Below are positions 28,682-37,470 of a stretch of 64,000 nucleotides of DNA, piece by piece (within the stretch, counting starts at the first letter, position 1; each line of letters begins with the position of its first letter). The stretch lies in assembly GCF_030296835.1 (NCBI RefSeq), contig NZ_AP027922.1:186001-250000 (forward strand), written 5' to 3'. The DNA comes from Pseudoalteromonas sp. MM1. Its GTDB lineage: Bacteria; Pseudomonadota; Gammaproteobacteria; Enterobacterales; Alteromonadaceae. The notes below the pieces were generated by a model. It was not told the origin of the DNA, ran no database searches, and saw only the letters and a program-made list of their open reading frames with translations. The position numbers and the translations under genes are program-made.

Positions 28682-29421
28682 TATCGTAAAACCTCTTCTA
28701 GCAATAACGATGCATCGCTTTGTTCGTCGCGGTATTTAACAATTAACGCACACGACATGCTTAGGCCTTGCTCACGAGCCCATTCATTAGACGCTGGGCG
28801 AGAGCCAGGTATTACAATTGCGTATTCTGGAATTGGCTCGCCTTTATCAAGCTGACGCTCATTAACGCAGTCGTATACCGGAATGGTTGCAGATAAACGT
28901 ACGCCTGGTGCCAGTACTGCACCTTTTTTAACAACTACGCCTTCAACAATGACACAACCAGCACCAATAAATGCATCGTCTTCAACCACGACTGGGCTTG
29001 CACCAATTGGTTCAAGTACACCGCCAAGTTGCACAGCTGCGCTCAAATGTACGTTTTTACCAACTTGCGCACACGAGCCTACTAATGCGTGGCTATCAAC
29101 CATAGTGCCTTCGTCGATGTATGCGCCAATGTTTACGTACGCTGGTGGCATAATAATAGTGCCTTTAGCGACGTATGCACCACGGCGAACGCTTGAACCA
29201 CCAGGTACCATACGTACGCCGTCGTCAGTACTAAACTCTTGCGGTGCAAGGTTGTGTTTATCTACAAAACCACCTGCAAACTCAGTGTTAGTGCCATTTT
29301 TAAAGGCTTCTAAAATGCCTTGTTTTACTTCTACGTTAGCTTCCCATTGGCCGCTTTCGTTTTGTGATGCTGCGCGTACTGCGCCCGATTCTAAATTATT
29401 TAGTAGTTCTAACCAGCTCAT
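28681..29421 (-). CDS. dapD: Tetrahydrodipicolinate N-succinyltransferase family protein
   Basis: DapD transfers a succinyl group from succinyl-CoA to tetrahydrodipicolinate in the succinylase branch of lysine/DAP synthesis. The core is a left-handed beta-helix of hexapeptide repeats (YVNIGAYIDEGTMVDSHALVGSC onward) with GKNVHLSAAVQLGGVLEP, matching the signature region of Escherichia coli DapD. At 246 residues it is shorter than the usual 274 because the N-terminal helical domain is reduced, so an acetyltransferase-type relative cannot be excluded. It sits 15 bases after dapA. Confidence 0.88.
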   Translation of the reverse strand: MSWLELLNNLESGAVRAASQNESGQWEANVEVKQGILEAFKNGTNTEFAGGFVDKHNLAPQEFSTDDGVRMVPGGSSVRRGAYVAKGTIIMPPAYVNIGAYIDEGTMVDSHALVGSCAQVGKNVHLSAAVQLGGVLEPIGASPVVVEDDAFIGAGCVIVEGVVVKKGAVLAPGVRLSATIPVYDCVNERQLDKGEPIPEYAIVIPGSRPASNEWAREQGLSMSCALIVKYRDEQSDASLLLEEVLR

Positions 29422-29436
29422 TATAAAAACCTGTAT

Positions 29437-30321
29437 TTAATGCCAAGATAAAATGGTGTCGTTTGCAGTGGTAATGCAATCGGTTTGCGTTAACTCAAGG
29501 TGTGTTAAAGGTGGGCGCAGCAACGGGCTACTTAAGCGGCCTTGTTGGTGCATTAGCACTTTAACGGGAATAGGGTTTGCTACAGCAAATAGGCTATTAA
29601 TAGCGCGAGTCCACTGAGCAAATAGATTGGGATGTTGGCCACTTAGGCTACGTTTTACAAACTCGTGTGTTTGTAAAGGCCATGCATTGGCCGCAACCGA
29701 GATTAAGCCTTTTGCACCGGCTTGAGCAAAGTAGGGCATAAGTGCATCGTCGCCACTGTAGAGCGCTAAATTAGGCGCGGCTTGTCGGTATGCTTCAAAT
29801 TGGGTGATGTTGCCACTGGCTTCTTTTAAGGCCCAAAGTTTTGGGTGCGCTTTTAAGTTTTCAATGGTTTCGATAGGAATGCTTACACCGCTGCGCCCAG
29901 GTACATTGTACAACATACACGGATGCGCGCTTTCGTTTAATAAGCTTTCGTACCAATGTGTTTGACCTACAGCCCCTGGTTTTGCATAAAGAGGCGAGCC
30001 TAATAAGTAGCTGTGAATAGGTAATTGGTTACAGTAGCTAACCCATTCTTTTTGTTGGGCTAAATTACTACCGCCCACAGCAACCATAAGCGGTACACTG
30101 GGTTTTAATTGGCACACGTGCTCAACAATGCCTTGCTGCTCTTTAAGCGTAAGGGCTAAGCCTTCACCTGTGCTACCGAGCAGTAAAATACCGTTGTGTG
30201 CCGCTTCTTGTTCGCTAACAAGTGTTGTGAGCGTGTCGTAGTCAACATTACCTTGTTGATCAAACGGCGTAACAAGCGCTGTCCACAGTGCGTAGTCGTC
30301 TAAATTGAAGTTGTTGATCAT
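29437..30321 (-). CDS. dapA: 4-hydroxy-tetrahydrodipicolinate synthase family protein
   Basis: DapA condenses pyruvate with aspartate semialdehyde, the first committed step to DAP and lysine. Visible: GSTGEG (the catalytic-threonine loop), YNVPGRSG with the catalytic tyrosine and the substrate-binding arginine, and Lys166 in LKEASGN as the Schiff-base lysine. Length 294 is typical. It is the first gene of a four-gene operon headed by a lysine riboswitch. The start codon has an odd ribosome-binding region (AAGAG directly before the ATG, AGG ten bases before). Confidence 0.92.
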   Translation of the reverse strand: MINNFNLDDYALWTALVTPFDQQGNVDYDTLTTLVSEQEAAHNGILLLGSTGEGLALTLKEQQGIVEHVCQLKPSVPLMVAVGGSNLAQQKEWVSYCNQLPIHSYLLGSPLYAKPGAVGQTHWYESLLNESAHPCMLYNVPGRSGVSIPIETIENLKAHPKLWALKEASGNITQFEAYRQAAPNLALYSGDDALMPYFAQAGAKGLISVAANAWPLQTHEFVKRSLSGQHPNLFAQWTRAINSLFAVANPIPVKVLMHQQGRLSSPLLRPPLTHLELTQTDCITTANDTILSWH

Positions 30322-30419
30322 CTCTTACGAACCTATAAGGTGTTCGAGATATTAAGGAGGCTGTATGATGTGAGCCGCATTAACGTCGTTCGAACAGTAT
30401 TCGAAGAGCGAATGGGCTT

Positions 30420-30455
30420 AAAATAATAGGGCGCACGGCCTTATTATTTAAGACC
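30420..30455 (-). terminator. Riboswitch expression platform: terminator with competing antiterminator
   Basis: Minus strand: AAATAATAAGG (30449-30439) pairs with CCCTATTATTT (30431-30421), ten of eleven positions, followed by T-rich sequence, forming a terminator. Alternatively GGTCTTA (30455-30449), which is part of the aptamer's closing stem, can pair with TAAGGCC (30443-30437). That hairpin excludes both the closing stem and the terminator. Confidence 0.6.
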
Positions 30456-30645
30456 AGAAGCTCTCCACCAAACTAATAAGCTGCTTTAAAGCTGCTATTG
30501 GTGACAGTCGCTAGGATTCAACCTAGTCGCCCGAAGTAATTGCTTCGCAAAAGCGTTTACCTCTCGGCGGTATTCCCCTGGCGTATGCTCACTGGAGTTT
30601 GCGCTCCTAACATACGCTACCTGAATAACGCACCTCTTCTAGCCC
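30451..30645 (-). promoter_or_regulatory. Lysine riboswitch (L-box) aptamer
   Basis: On the minus strand the conserved L-box elements appear in order: AGAAGAGGTGCG, CAGGTA, GGGGAATACCGCCGAGAGG, CTAGGTTGAATCCTAG, GCGACTGTCACC and GGTGGAGAGCTTCTGG. The closing stem P1 pairs GGGCTAGAAG (30645-30636) with CTTCTGGTCT (30460-30451), ten base pairs including wobbles. Order and motifs match the Escherichia coli lysC leader as I recall it. The aptamer lies about 130 bases before dapA and should reduce expression of the four-gene operon when lysine is plentiful. Confidence 0.93.
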
Positions 30646-30646
30646 T

Positions 30647-30686
30647 TTGTATTTTGTTTTAACGCTAAGGCTTTAACAAAATACAA
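30647..30686 (-). promoter_or_regulatory. Perfect 12-bp hairpin abutting the riboswitch
   Basis: TTGTATTTTGTT and AACAAAATACAA (arms 30675-30686 and 30647-30658) flank a 16-base spacer that itself has partial pairing. It ends one base before stem P1 of the aptamer. It could insulate the aptamer from misfolding or stack on P1. Confidence 0.6.
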
Positions 30687-30708
30687 TTTAAATAGGGTAA
30701 TTGCGGCG

Positions 30709-30738
30709 ATTAAAACATTTTAGCCGTCTAGGTGTCAA
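30709..30738 (-). promoter_or_regulatory. Promoter of the lysine operon
   Basis: Minus strand: perfect -35 TTGACA (30738-30733), 18-base spacer, -10 TTTAAT (30714-30709; five of six). The predicted start is near 30702, giving a leader of about 380 bases that contains the hairpin and riboswitch. Confidence 0.65.
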
Positions 30739-30837
30739 GCTGCTAAATATAGATTAGCTCATCGAAAATAGCGGTGGTTACGTATTGGCTGCTTTTCTCG
30801 TACACTAACCCTATAAGCAGCGAGGTATTTAATAAGT

Positions 30838-31542
30838 ATGGAAAAATTTAGCGATATTTATAAGCGAGCGGTAGAGCGAAAAGGCTCTGAAAAAATGCTT
30901 AAGTTATTACTCGCAAAACCTTTATCTAAAAAAGCGTTAAGCACGTTAAGTGACGACGACTGGCTTGAAGAATTTACCCGAAAGGTTTTTCAAAGTGGCT
31001 TTTATTGGTCGGTAATAAACAGCAAATGGCCGGGCTTTAGAGAGGTTTTTTGGCAGTTTAGTGTTGATAAGTTATTAATGATGCCGCCCGATATGCTAGA
31101 GCAAAAAGCAACGGATGAGCGCATTATTCGTAATTATAAAAAAGTTAAAACGATTCCTGAAAATGCTTACATGATCCACGAAATAGCACAGGAGCATGGC
31201 AGTTTTAGCAAGTTTATTGCCCAGTGGCCAACAGATAATATTATTGGTTTATGGGTGCATTTAAAAAAACACGGCGCTCGTTTAGGTGGAAATACTGGCC
31301 CCTATGCTTTAAGAGCGCTTGGTAAAGATACATTTTTACTTTCGCGGGATGTAGAAAGTTACCTAAGAGCGCATAAAATAATTGATGGCGGGCTGCAAAC
31401 TAAAAAATCACTCACTGCTGCGCAGGCATTTTTTAACGAAATGCAAAAGCAAAGTGGTTTAAGCATGCAAGAGCTGAGTTTAATTGTGGCTTACAGTGTG
31501 GGCGATAACCGTGTAGGCATAAGCCAACAAACAGAGGATTAA
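30838..31542 (+). CDS. tag: DNA-3-methyladenine glycosylase I family protein
   Basis: A 234-residue protein of the helix-hairpin-helix base-excision family related to Tag, which removes 3-methyladenine from DNA. Visible family segments are FTRKVFQSGFYWSVINSKWPGFREVFWQF, NYKKVKTIPENA and the LGGNTGPYALRALGKDTFLLSRDV stretch that resembles the hairpin and the catalytic-aspartate region. It is longer than Tag of Escherichia coli (187) and lacks some of its zinc-binding residues, so it belongs to a divergent subgroup. It is divergent from the lysine operon and is followed two bases later by selO, with which it is surely co-transcribed. Confidence 0.78.
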   Translation: MEKFSDIYKRAVERKGSEKMLKLLLAKPLSKKALSTLSDDDWLEEFTRKVFQSGFYWSVINSKWPGFREVFWQFSVDKLLMMPPDMLEQKATDERIIRNYKKVKTIPENAYMIHEIAQEHGSFSKFIAQWPTDNIIGLWVHLKKHGARLGGNTGPYALRALGKDTFLLSRDVESYLRAHKIIDGGLQTKKSLTAAQAFFNEMQKQSGLSMQELSLIVAYSVGDNRVGISQQTED

Positions 31543-31544
31543 CC

Positions 31545-32951
31545 ATGAATCTAGTGCCAAGATACACAGACATAGCAGATAATTTCGCGATAGAGGATCA
31601 ACCCTCAAGTGTTGCTGCCCCGCAATTGCTGCTGTGGAACGCATCGTTAGCTAAGCAGTTTAATATAGTTGTTGAGCCACAGCTGCGCGCTAGTACCTTT
31701 GCAGGCAATGAGCCACAGCAAATAAAGGCGGTAGCGCTTGGTTATTCTGGGCACCAGTTTGGGCGCTTTTCACCACGTTTGGGTGATGGGCGAGCACATT
31801 TACTCGGTGCTATAAGTGATGATAAAAACCAGCTGTGGGATATTCAATTAAAAGGCTCTGGCGCTACCCCGTATTCTAGAGGTGGCGATGGGCGGTGCGC
31901 ACTAGGTCCAGCTATACGTGAATATATTATGAGCGAAGCTATGCATGGCTTAGGCATTAAAACCACGCGGTGTTTGGCTGTTGTAGGCACTGGTGAAGTT
32001 GTTTATCGTAATCCACCACAACCTGGCGCAATTGTTACCCGTTTGGCAAGTAGCCATATTCGGGTTGGCTCGTTTCAATATTTAGCAACTCAAGGTGATG
32101 TCGAGGGATTAAAAAAATTAGCTGATGTAGCTATTGAGCGGCATTACCCAAGTATTCAATCAACAGGGGCACAGCGCTATTTAGACTTTTTAGCAGCCGT
32201 TATAAATAGTCAGCTAGCGCTGGTTATTAGCTGGATGCGAGTGGGCTTTATTCATGGCGTAATGAATACTGATAATACCTTGATAAGCGGCGAAACTATC
32301 GACTACGGCCCGTGTGCAATGATGAATAGCTTTGATTTTGATACCGTGTTTAGCTCAATTGATAAGCAAGGTCGTTATGCTTATGGTAATCAACCAAACA
32401 TAGCGAGCTGGAACTGCGCACGATTAGCTGAGAGCCTAATACCGCTGATAAATGATGACGACGAACAAGCTGTAAGTTTAATGACGCCTATAATCAGCCA
32501 GTTCTCAACGCTATTTAACGAGCTGTACAATCAAATGTGGGCGCAAAAACTGGGTTTAGCAGGTCATAACGAAGAAGATGTGGAACTTGTCAGTAAGCTA
32601 TTATTATTATTTCAAGAGCATAAGCTCGATTACACCAATACCTTTGATGCCTTAACCGAGTCAATAAATGGTGGCAAAGTACCAGATGAATTAACGCAAT
32701 GGGCCCAGTTATGGCAAAAAAGATGTGATGAAAACAGCTATAACCTAATGAGAGCGGCTAACCCAAGGGTTATACCGCGTAATCACATCGTCGAAGAAAT
32801 CCTTGCGCAATATAATCAACACGGCGAGAGTGAACTGTTAAGTGACTTCTTAACTGTGATGAGTAACCCATATGATAAAACAGCTAATTTAGTCCGCTTT
32901 CAAGAGACTGGTGAAGACGACAAGGGCTATCAAACTTTTTGCGGTACTTAA
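31545..32951 (+). CDS. selO: Protein adenylyltransferase SelO (YdiU/UPF0061)
   Basis: SelO is a pseudokinase-fold enzyme that AMPylates proteins on Ser, Thr or Tyr, linked to redox stress. Visible: YSGHQFGRFSPRLGDGRAHLLG, the LKGSGATPYSRGGDGRC loop, and HGVMNTDNTLISGETIDYG with the metal-binding Asp/Asn. The protein ends YQTFCGT; a cysteine near the end is a family trait (selenocysteine in some eukaryotes), and the stop here is TAA. Length 468 is slightly below the usual 480-490. It begins two bases after tag. The palindrome AGTACTTAAGTACT covers the stop codon. Confidence 0.94.
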   Translation: MNLVPRYTDIADNFAIEDQPSSVAAPQLLLWNASLAKQFNIVVEPQLRASTFAGNEPQQIKAVALGYSGHQFGRFSPRLGDGRAHLLGAISDDKNQLWDIQLKGSGATPYSRGGDGRCALGPAIREYIMSEAMHGLGIKTTRCLAVVGTGEVVYRNPPQPGAIVTRLASSHIRVGSFQYLATQGDVEGLKKLADVAIERHYPSIQSTGAQRYLDFLAAVINSQLALVISWMRVGFIHGVMNTDNTLISGETIDYGPCAMMNSFDFDTVFSSIDKQGRYAYGNQPNIASWNCARLAESLIPLINDDDEQAVSLMTPIISQFSTLFNELYNQMWAQKLGLAGHNEEDVELVSKLLLLFQEHKLDYTNTFDALTESINGGKVPDELTQWAQLWQKRCDENSYNLMRAANPRVIPRNHIVEEILAQYNQHGESELLSDFLTVMSNPYDKTANLVRFQETGEDDKGYQTFCGT

Positions 32952-33286
32952 GTACTGTAAATATATGTAAGTTTTTGATTATAAATAGTCATTTTTACAT
33001 AATGCAGTGTACAATGATTGAGCAGTTATATACTCAGTGGTATTGTGCACGTTCATAAAAAGTAACTATTTATAAAATACCATTATTTATTAATTGTAGA
33101 TTAGGTAAAAATTTTTACTTAACCTACAATTGGTGGTTGGAATGCCTGTAGATCGTTGAAAAAATTTATAAACTTTATTTTTCGTTAAGTATTGATTAAC
33201 AAAAGCTCGGGTAGTGTGTACAAAACTGGTTGAGCTAGTACAGAATTAGCTACAATTTTCTAAGTTGTTAAAATGGGAAGAAAACA
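32952..33286. repeat. Intergenic region with a 20-bp-arm inverted repeat (33092-33131)
   Basis: The arms 33092-33111 and 33112-33131 match in 18 of 20 positions with no spacer, beginning AATTGTAG and ending CTACAATT. One of the two differences still pairs as G-U in RNA. The rest is the AT-rich leader of the OmpA-family gene, with a possible -10 TACAAT at 33251-33256. No open frame, terminal duplication or transposase is seen. Confidence 0.6.
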
Positions 33287-34345
33287 ATGAAATTAAAATC
33301 ACTTACAATTGCAATTGCGTTAGCTGCAACTAGCGCGTCTACATTCGCTGCCGATAAAGAAGAAGGTTTCTACATTGGTGCATTTGGTGACTACTATGAT
33401 GCGTCATGGGAAAACATGCGCGCTCAAGCTGGCCTTGATGTAAACGAGTCAACTGGCTGGGGTGTAGAAGCAGGTTACCGTTTCAGCGATTACTGGAGCG
33501 CACGCCTTGAGTATGCAGATATGGACTTTAATGCGTTCGATAAAGCTGCGGGAAATCGTAATAATATTGACGGCGAGCGTTACGGTATTGATGCGCTTTA
33601 CCACCTTGACGGCGGTCCTTTCTACGGCTTGTTCGGTATTAAAGAAATGGACGTAGTCGATGACAACACATTCTTAAACGCAGGTGTTGGTTACCAACAC
33701 TTTATTACAGACGGCTTTTTCGTAAACGCTGAAACTGCGGTATATCAAGGTCTTGATAAAGGTTACACAGATGTAGGTGCTAAAATTGGTATTAACTACT
33801 TATTTGGCCAAAACTCTATGCCTGAAAAGCCGGTAGAGCCAGCGCCTACAGCAGTAGTAGAAGTACCTGTACAACCTAAAGACAGCGACAACGACAACAT
33901 CTTAGATAAAGATGATAAATGTCCTAACACACCAATGACAGACGCTGTTGATGGCGATGGCTGTACTTTATATGAAGACCGTGAAGTAACAACTAGCTTA
34001 CTCGTTACTTTCCCGCATGATTCAGCAGAAGTTGGTTCACAGTACTTTACTGATATCGCTTCAGTATCTGAGTTCTTAAAAGAGCACACAGATACAACAG
34101 TACTACTTGAAGGTCATGCTTCAGCTGTAGGTAATGCAAACTACAACAAGATGCTTTCTAAAAAGCGTGCTGATGACGTTGCTAAAGAGCTAATTAAAGA
34201 TGGTATTGCTGAAGATCGCATTACTACTGTAGGTTTAGGTGAAGAGCGTCTTAAAAACACAGCTAACACTAAAGCAGCTCACGCTGAAAACCGTCGTGTA
34301 GAAGCACATGTAAAATCTATTGAACGTGTAAAAGTTAAGCGTTAA
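33287..34345 (+). CDS. OmpA-family outer membrane protein
   Basis: A 352-residue outer-membrane protein: signal peptide (cleavage near ASTFAAD), an N-terminal OmpA-like beta-barrel (about residues 27-175, with GVEAGYRFSDYWSARLEYADMDF), a proline-rich linker (about 180-200), one TSP3-type calcium-binding repeat (DSDNDNILDKDDKCPNTP), and a C-terminal OmpA peptidoglycan-binding domain (about 230-345) with LLEGHASAVGNANYNKMLSKKRADDV. Such proteins tie the outer membrane to the cell wall. The gene uses a more biased codon set than its neighbours, suggesting high expression. GGAAG precedes the ATG. Confidence 0.93.
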   Translation: MKLKSLTIAIALAATSASTFAADKEEGFYIGAFGDYYDASWENMRAQAGLDVNESTGWGVEAGYRFSDYWSARLEYADMDFNAFDKAAGNRNNIDGERYGIDALYHLDGGPFYGLFGIKEMDVVDDNTFLNAGVGYQHFITDGFFVNAETAVYQGLDKGYTDVGAKIGINYLFGQNSMPEKPVEPAPTAVVEVPVQPKDSDNDNILDKDDKCPNTPMTDAVDGDGCTLYEDREVTTSLLVTFPHDSAEVGSQYFTDIASVSEFLKEHTDTTVLLEGHASAVGNANYNKMLSKKRADDVAKELIKDGIAEDRITTVGLGEERLKNTANTKAAHAENRRVEAHVKSIERVKVKR

Positions 34346-34364
34346 TAGTTACTTACCTTATTTT

Positions 34365-34393
34365 AAAAACCCAGCTTAGTGCTGGGTTTTTTT
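34365..34393 (+). terminator. Rho-independent terminator after the OmpA-family gene
   Basis: AAAACCCAGC (34366-34375), loop TTAGT, GCTGGGTTTT (34381-34390), then TTT. Confidence 0.88.
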
Positions 34394-34536
34394 ATACCTT
34401 TAAAACAGCATGCGCAGTATTGATCTGATTAAACAAGAATGATTATTACTTAACAAACATTCATGAAAATAGAATTTACGCTTACCACTATTCATAATAT
34501 TTATAGTCGGTATAATCAGTTGCTTAGCTGGATGGA

Positions 34537-34565
34537 TTTTCATCTATACATAAAAGCTTTATAAT
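34537..34565 (+). promoter_or_regulatory. Candidate acnB promoter
   Basis: Perfect -10 TATAAT (34560-34565) with a weak -35 TTTTCA (34537-34542) at 17 bases and a GC-rich discriminator CCCGCG. Leader to the GTG start is about 80 bases. Upstream (34394-34536) I see nothing else. Confidence 0.5.
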
Positions 34566-34654
34566 CCCGCGTTAGAATACTATAAGTATTGGGTTACTTT
34601 TTTTTGCGCATGAGGCGCTACCGAATACTTTCACGTCACCAAGAGGGCAATATT

Positions 34655-37252
34655 GTGCTACAAGAATATCGTAAACACGTAGAAGAACGTGCCGCGTTAG
34701 GTATCGTACCAGCGCCATTAGATGCTCAGCAAACGGCTGATCTTATTGAACTAATTAAAACTCCACCAGCAGGTGAAGAAGAGTTCATCCTAGATTTATT
34801 AATCAACCGCGTACCACCAGGTGTTGATGATGCAGCATACATTAAAGCAGGCTTTTTAGCAGCAGTGGCTAAAGGCGAAGCACAATCTCCATTAGTATCT
34901 AAAGAAAAAGCAGCAGAATTATTAGGTACAATGTTAGGTGGTTACAACATCGCCCCAATGATTGAGCTTCTTGATGACGAAACACTTGCACCTATCGCTG
35001 TAAAAGGCCTATCAAACACATTGTTAATGTTTGATGCATTTTACGATGTAGAAGAAAAAGCAAAAGCAGGCAACGAGCACGCTAAAAAGATTATTCAATC
35101 TTGGGCTGACGCTGAATGGTTTACTAACAAACCAGCTGTTGCTGAAAAAATCTCAGTTACTGTATTTAAAGTAACCGGCGAGACAAATACCGATGATTTA
35201 TCACCTGCACCAGATGCATGGTCTCGTCCAGATATCCCGCTTCATGCTTTAGCGATGCTAAAAAATGAGCGTGATGGTATCAACCCTGAAAAACCAGGTG
35301 AAGTTGGACCTATCTCACAATTAGAAGAATTAAAAACTAAAGGCTTACCACTTGCATATGTGGGTGACGTTGTAGGTACTGGTTCTTCTCGTAAATCTGC
35401 TACTAACTCTGTGCTTTGGTTTATGGGTGATGACATTCCGTTCGTACCAAACAAGCGCGTTGGTGGTGTATGTTTAGGTAACAAAATAGCGCCTATCTTC
35501 TTCAACACAATGGAAGATTCGGGTGCGTTACCAATCGAGTTAAATGTTGATGAGTTCAACATGGGTGATCAAATTGATATTTACCCATACGAAGGTGTTG
35601 TTAAGCGCCACGGTACTGATGACGTTATCTCTACTTTTGAACTTAAATCAGACGTAATTTTAGATGAAGTACGTGCCGGTGGCCGTATTCCTCTAATCAT
35701 TGGTCGTGGTTTAACAGATAAAGCACGTACCTCTTTAGGTTTAGGTGCTACTGACGTATTTAAAGTACCAGCAGTAACTGAAGTGTCTGATAAAGGCTTT
35801 ACACTAGCTCAAAAAATGGTTGGTAAAGCATGTAACGTAGCAGGTATTCGCCCAGGCCAATACTGTGAGCCAAAAATGACGACTGTAGGTTCGCAAGATA
35901 CTACAGGCCCTATGACACGTGATGAGCTTAAAGACTTAGCATGTTTAGGTTTCTCTGCAGATTTAACAATGCAGTCATTCTGTCATACCTCTGCTTACCC
36001 TAAACCAATTGACGTAAACACACACCATACGCTTCCTGATTTCATCATGAACCGTGGCGGTGTTTCACTTCGCCCAGGTGATGGTGTAATTCACTCTTGG
36101 TTAAACCGTATGTTATTACCAGATACAGTAGGTACTGGTGGTGATTCACATACACGTTTCCCATTAGGTATTTCGTTCCCAGCGGGTTCTGGTGCAGTAG
36201 CGTTTGCAGCTGCAACAGGCGTTATGCCACTTGATATGCCTGAGTCTATTTTGGTTCGCTTTAAAGGTGAAATGCAACCAGGTATCACTTTACGTGACCT
36301 AGTACACGCAATCCCTTACTACGGTATTAAGCAAGGCTTATTAACAGTAGAGAAAAAAGGTAAAATCAACGAATTCTCTGGTCGCGTACTAGAAATCGAA
36401 GGTGTTGAGCATTTAACTGTTGAACAAGCGTTTGAATTATCAGATGCATCAGCAGAGCGTTCAGCAGCAGGTTGTACTGTTAAACTTTCTAAAGAGTCTA
36501 TCAGTGAATACCTTGAGTCTAACATTGTTATGCTTAAGTGGATGATCTCTGAAGGTTACGGCGATGTACGTACAATCGAACGTCGTATTACAGCAATGCA
36601 AGAGTGGCTAGCAAACCCAGAACTTATGGAAGCTGACGCTGATGCAGAGTACAAGCACGTTGTAGAAATCGACCTAGCAGAAATTAAAGAGCCAATCCTT
36701 TGTGCTCCAAATGACCCAGATGATGCACGTTTACTTTCTGATGTAACAGGCGAGAAAATCGACGAAGTATTCATCGGTTCTTGTATGACTAACATTGGTC
36801 ACTTCCGTGCTGCGGGTAAATTACTAGATGGCTTTAGCGGTCGTATTCCAACTCAACTTTGGGTAGCTCCACCAACGAAGATGGATAAAGACCAACTAAC
36901 TGACGAAGGTTACTACGGTATCTTTGGCCGTGTTGGTGCACGTATCGAAACGCCAGGGTGTTCATTGTGTATGGGTAACCAAGCACGTGTTGCTGATAAA
37001 GCAACGGTTGTTTCTACCTCAACACGTAACTTCCCTAACCGTTTAGGTACAGGTGCAAATGTATTCTTAGCATCAGCTGAGCTTGCTGCAGTAGCTGCAA
37101 TTTTAGGTAAATTACCTACACCAGCTGAGTACCAAGAATACGCGGCGAAAATCAACGCAACGGCTGCAGATACATACCGTTACTTGAACTTCCACCGTAT
37201 GCCTCAGTACACTAAAAAAGCAGATAACGTAATTATTCAGCAAGCTGTATAA
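34655..37252 (+). CDS. acnB: Aconitate hydratase B
   Basis: AcnB is the main exponential-phase TCA aconitase, with the swivel domain at the N-terminus after a HEAT-like domain. From the GTG at 34655 the cluster cysteines fall at residues 710 (SCMTNIGH), 769 and 772 (GCSLCMGN), the same numbers as in Escherichia coli, and the length is 865, also identical. GAGGG lies seven bases before this GTG. An ATG further upstream (34589) would add 22 residues unlike any AcnB, so I reject it. Iron-free AcnB is known elsewhere to bind mRNA. Single-gene unit. Confidence 0.97.
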   Translation: MLQEYRKHVEERAALGIVPAPLDAQQTADLIELIKTPPAGEEEFILDLLINRVPPGVDDAAYIKAGFLAAVAKGEAQSPLVSKEKAAELLGTMLGGYNIAPMIELLDDETLAPIAVKGLSNTLLMFDAFYDVEEKAKAGNEHAKKIIQSWADAEWFTNKPAVAEKISVTVFKVTGETNTDDLSPAPDAWSRPDIPLHALAMLKNERDGINPEKPGEVGPISQLEELKTKGLPLAYVGDVVGTGSSRKSATNSVLWFMGDDIPFVPNKRVGGVCLGNKIAPIFFNTMEDSGALPIELNVDEFNMGDQIDIYPYEGVVKRHGTDDVISTFELKSDVILDEVRAGGRIPLIIGRGLTDKARTSLGLGATDVFKVPAVTEVSDKGFTLAQKMVGKACNVAGIRPGQYCEPKMTTVGSQDTTGPMTRDELKDLACLGFSADLTMQSFCHTSAYPKPIDVNTHHTLPDFIMNRGGVSLRPGDGVIHSWLNRMLLPDTVGTGGDSHTRFPLGISFPAGSGAVAFAAATGVMPLDMPESILVRFKGEMQPGITLRDLVHAIPYYGIKQGLLTVEKKGKINEFSGRVLEIEGVEHLTVEQAFELSDASAERSAAGCTVKLSKESISEYLESNIVMLKWMISEGYGDVRTIERRITAMQEWLANPELMEADADAEYKHVVEIDLAEIKEPILCAPNDPDDARLLSDVTGEKIDEVFIGSCMTNIGHFRAAGKLLDGFSGRIPTQLWVAPPTKMDKDQLTDEGYYGIFGRVGARIETPGCSLCMGNQARVADKATVVSTSTRNFPNRLGTGANVFLASAELAAVAAILGKLPTPAEYQEYAAKINATAADTYRYLNFHRMPQYTKKADNVIIQQAV

Positions 37253-37265
37253 TTAAACCTGTTTT

Positions 37266-37291
37266 AAAAAACCCGCTTAGGCGGGTTTTTT
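37266..37291 (+). terminator. Rho-independent terminator after acnB
   Basis: AAAAAACCCGC (37266-37276), loop TTAG, GCGGGTTTTTT (37281-37291). Confidence 0.9.
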
Positions 37292-37470
37292 ATTGGCTAA
37301 AATAAAATTCAAAACTTTCAGTAGTTAAGTTCTAAAAAAATAATTAGTAAATAAAGTTGAAAATTAACAAAAAGTGAACAATTATAAGTGGCAGTAACAT
37401 TTGTTAATGATTGAGGGAGCAATCAACAAGTATTTTTTAGCTCCGCATTAAATAACTATCGGAGCACATA

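Noticed and set aside
28883..29440. 185-codon open frame on the plus strand
   Set aside because: It is fully antisense to dapD, which has unmistakable hexapeptide repeats; the open frame is a by-product of dapD codon usage.
32949..32951. Possible selenocysteine or read-through at the end of selO
   Set aside because: The stop is TAA, not TGA, and the Cys-containing C-terminus is already complete.
33092..33131. Inverted repeat as terminal repeats of an insertion sequence
   Set aside because: The arms touch without any internal sequence, and no transposase fragment or target duplication is visible.
34589..34654. Upstream ATG start for acnB
   Set aside because: It would add 22 residues absent from AcnB proteins; the GTG at 34655 has an ideal GAGGG site and restores the exact Escherichia coli residue numbering of the cluster cysteines.
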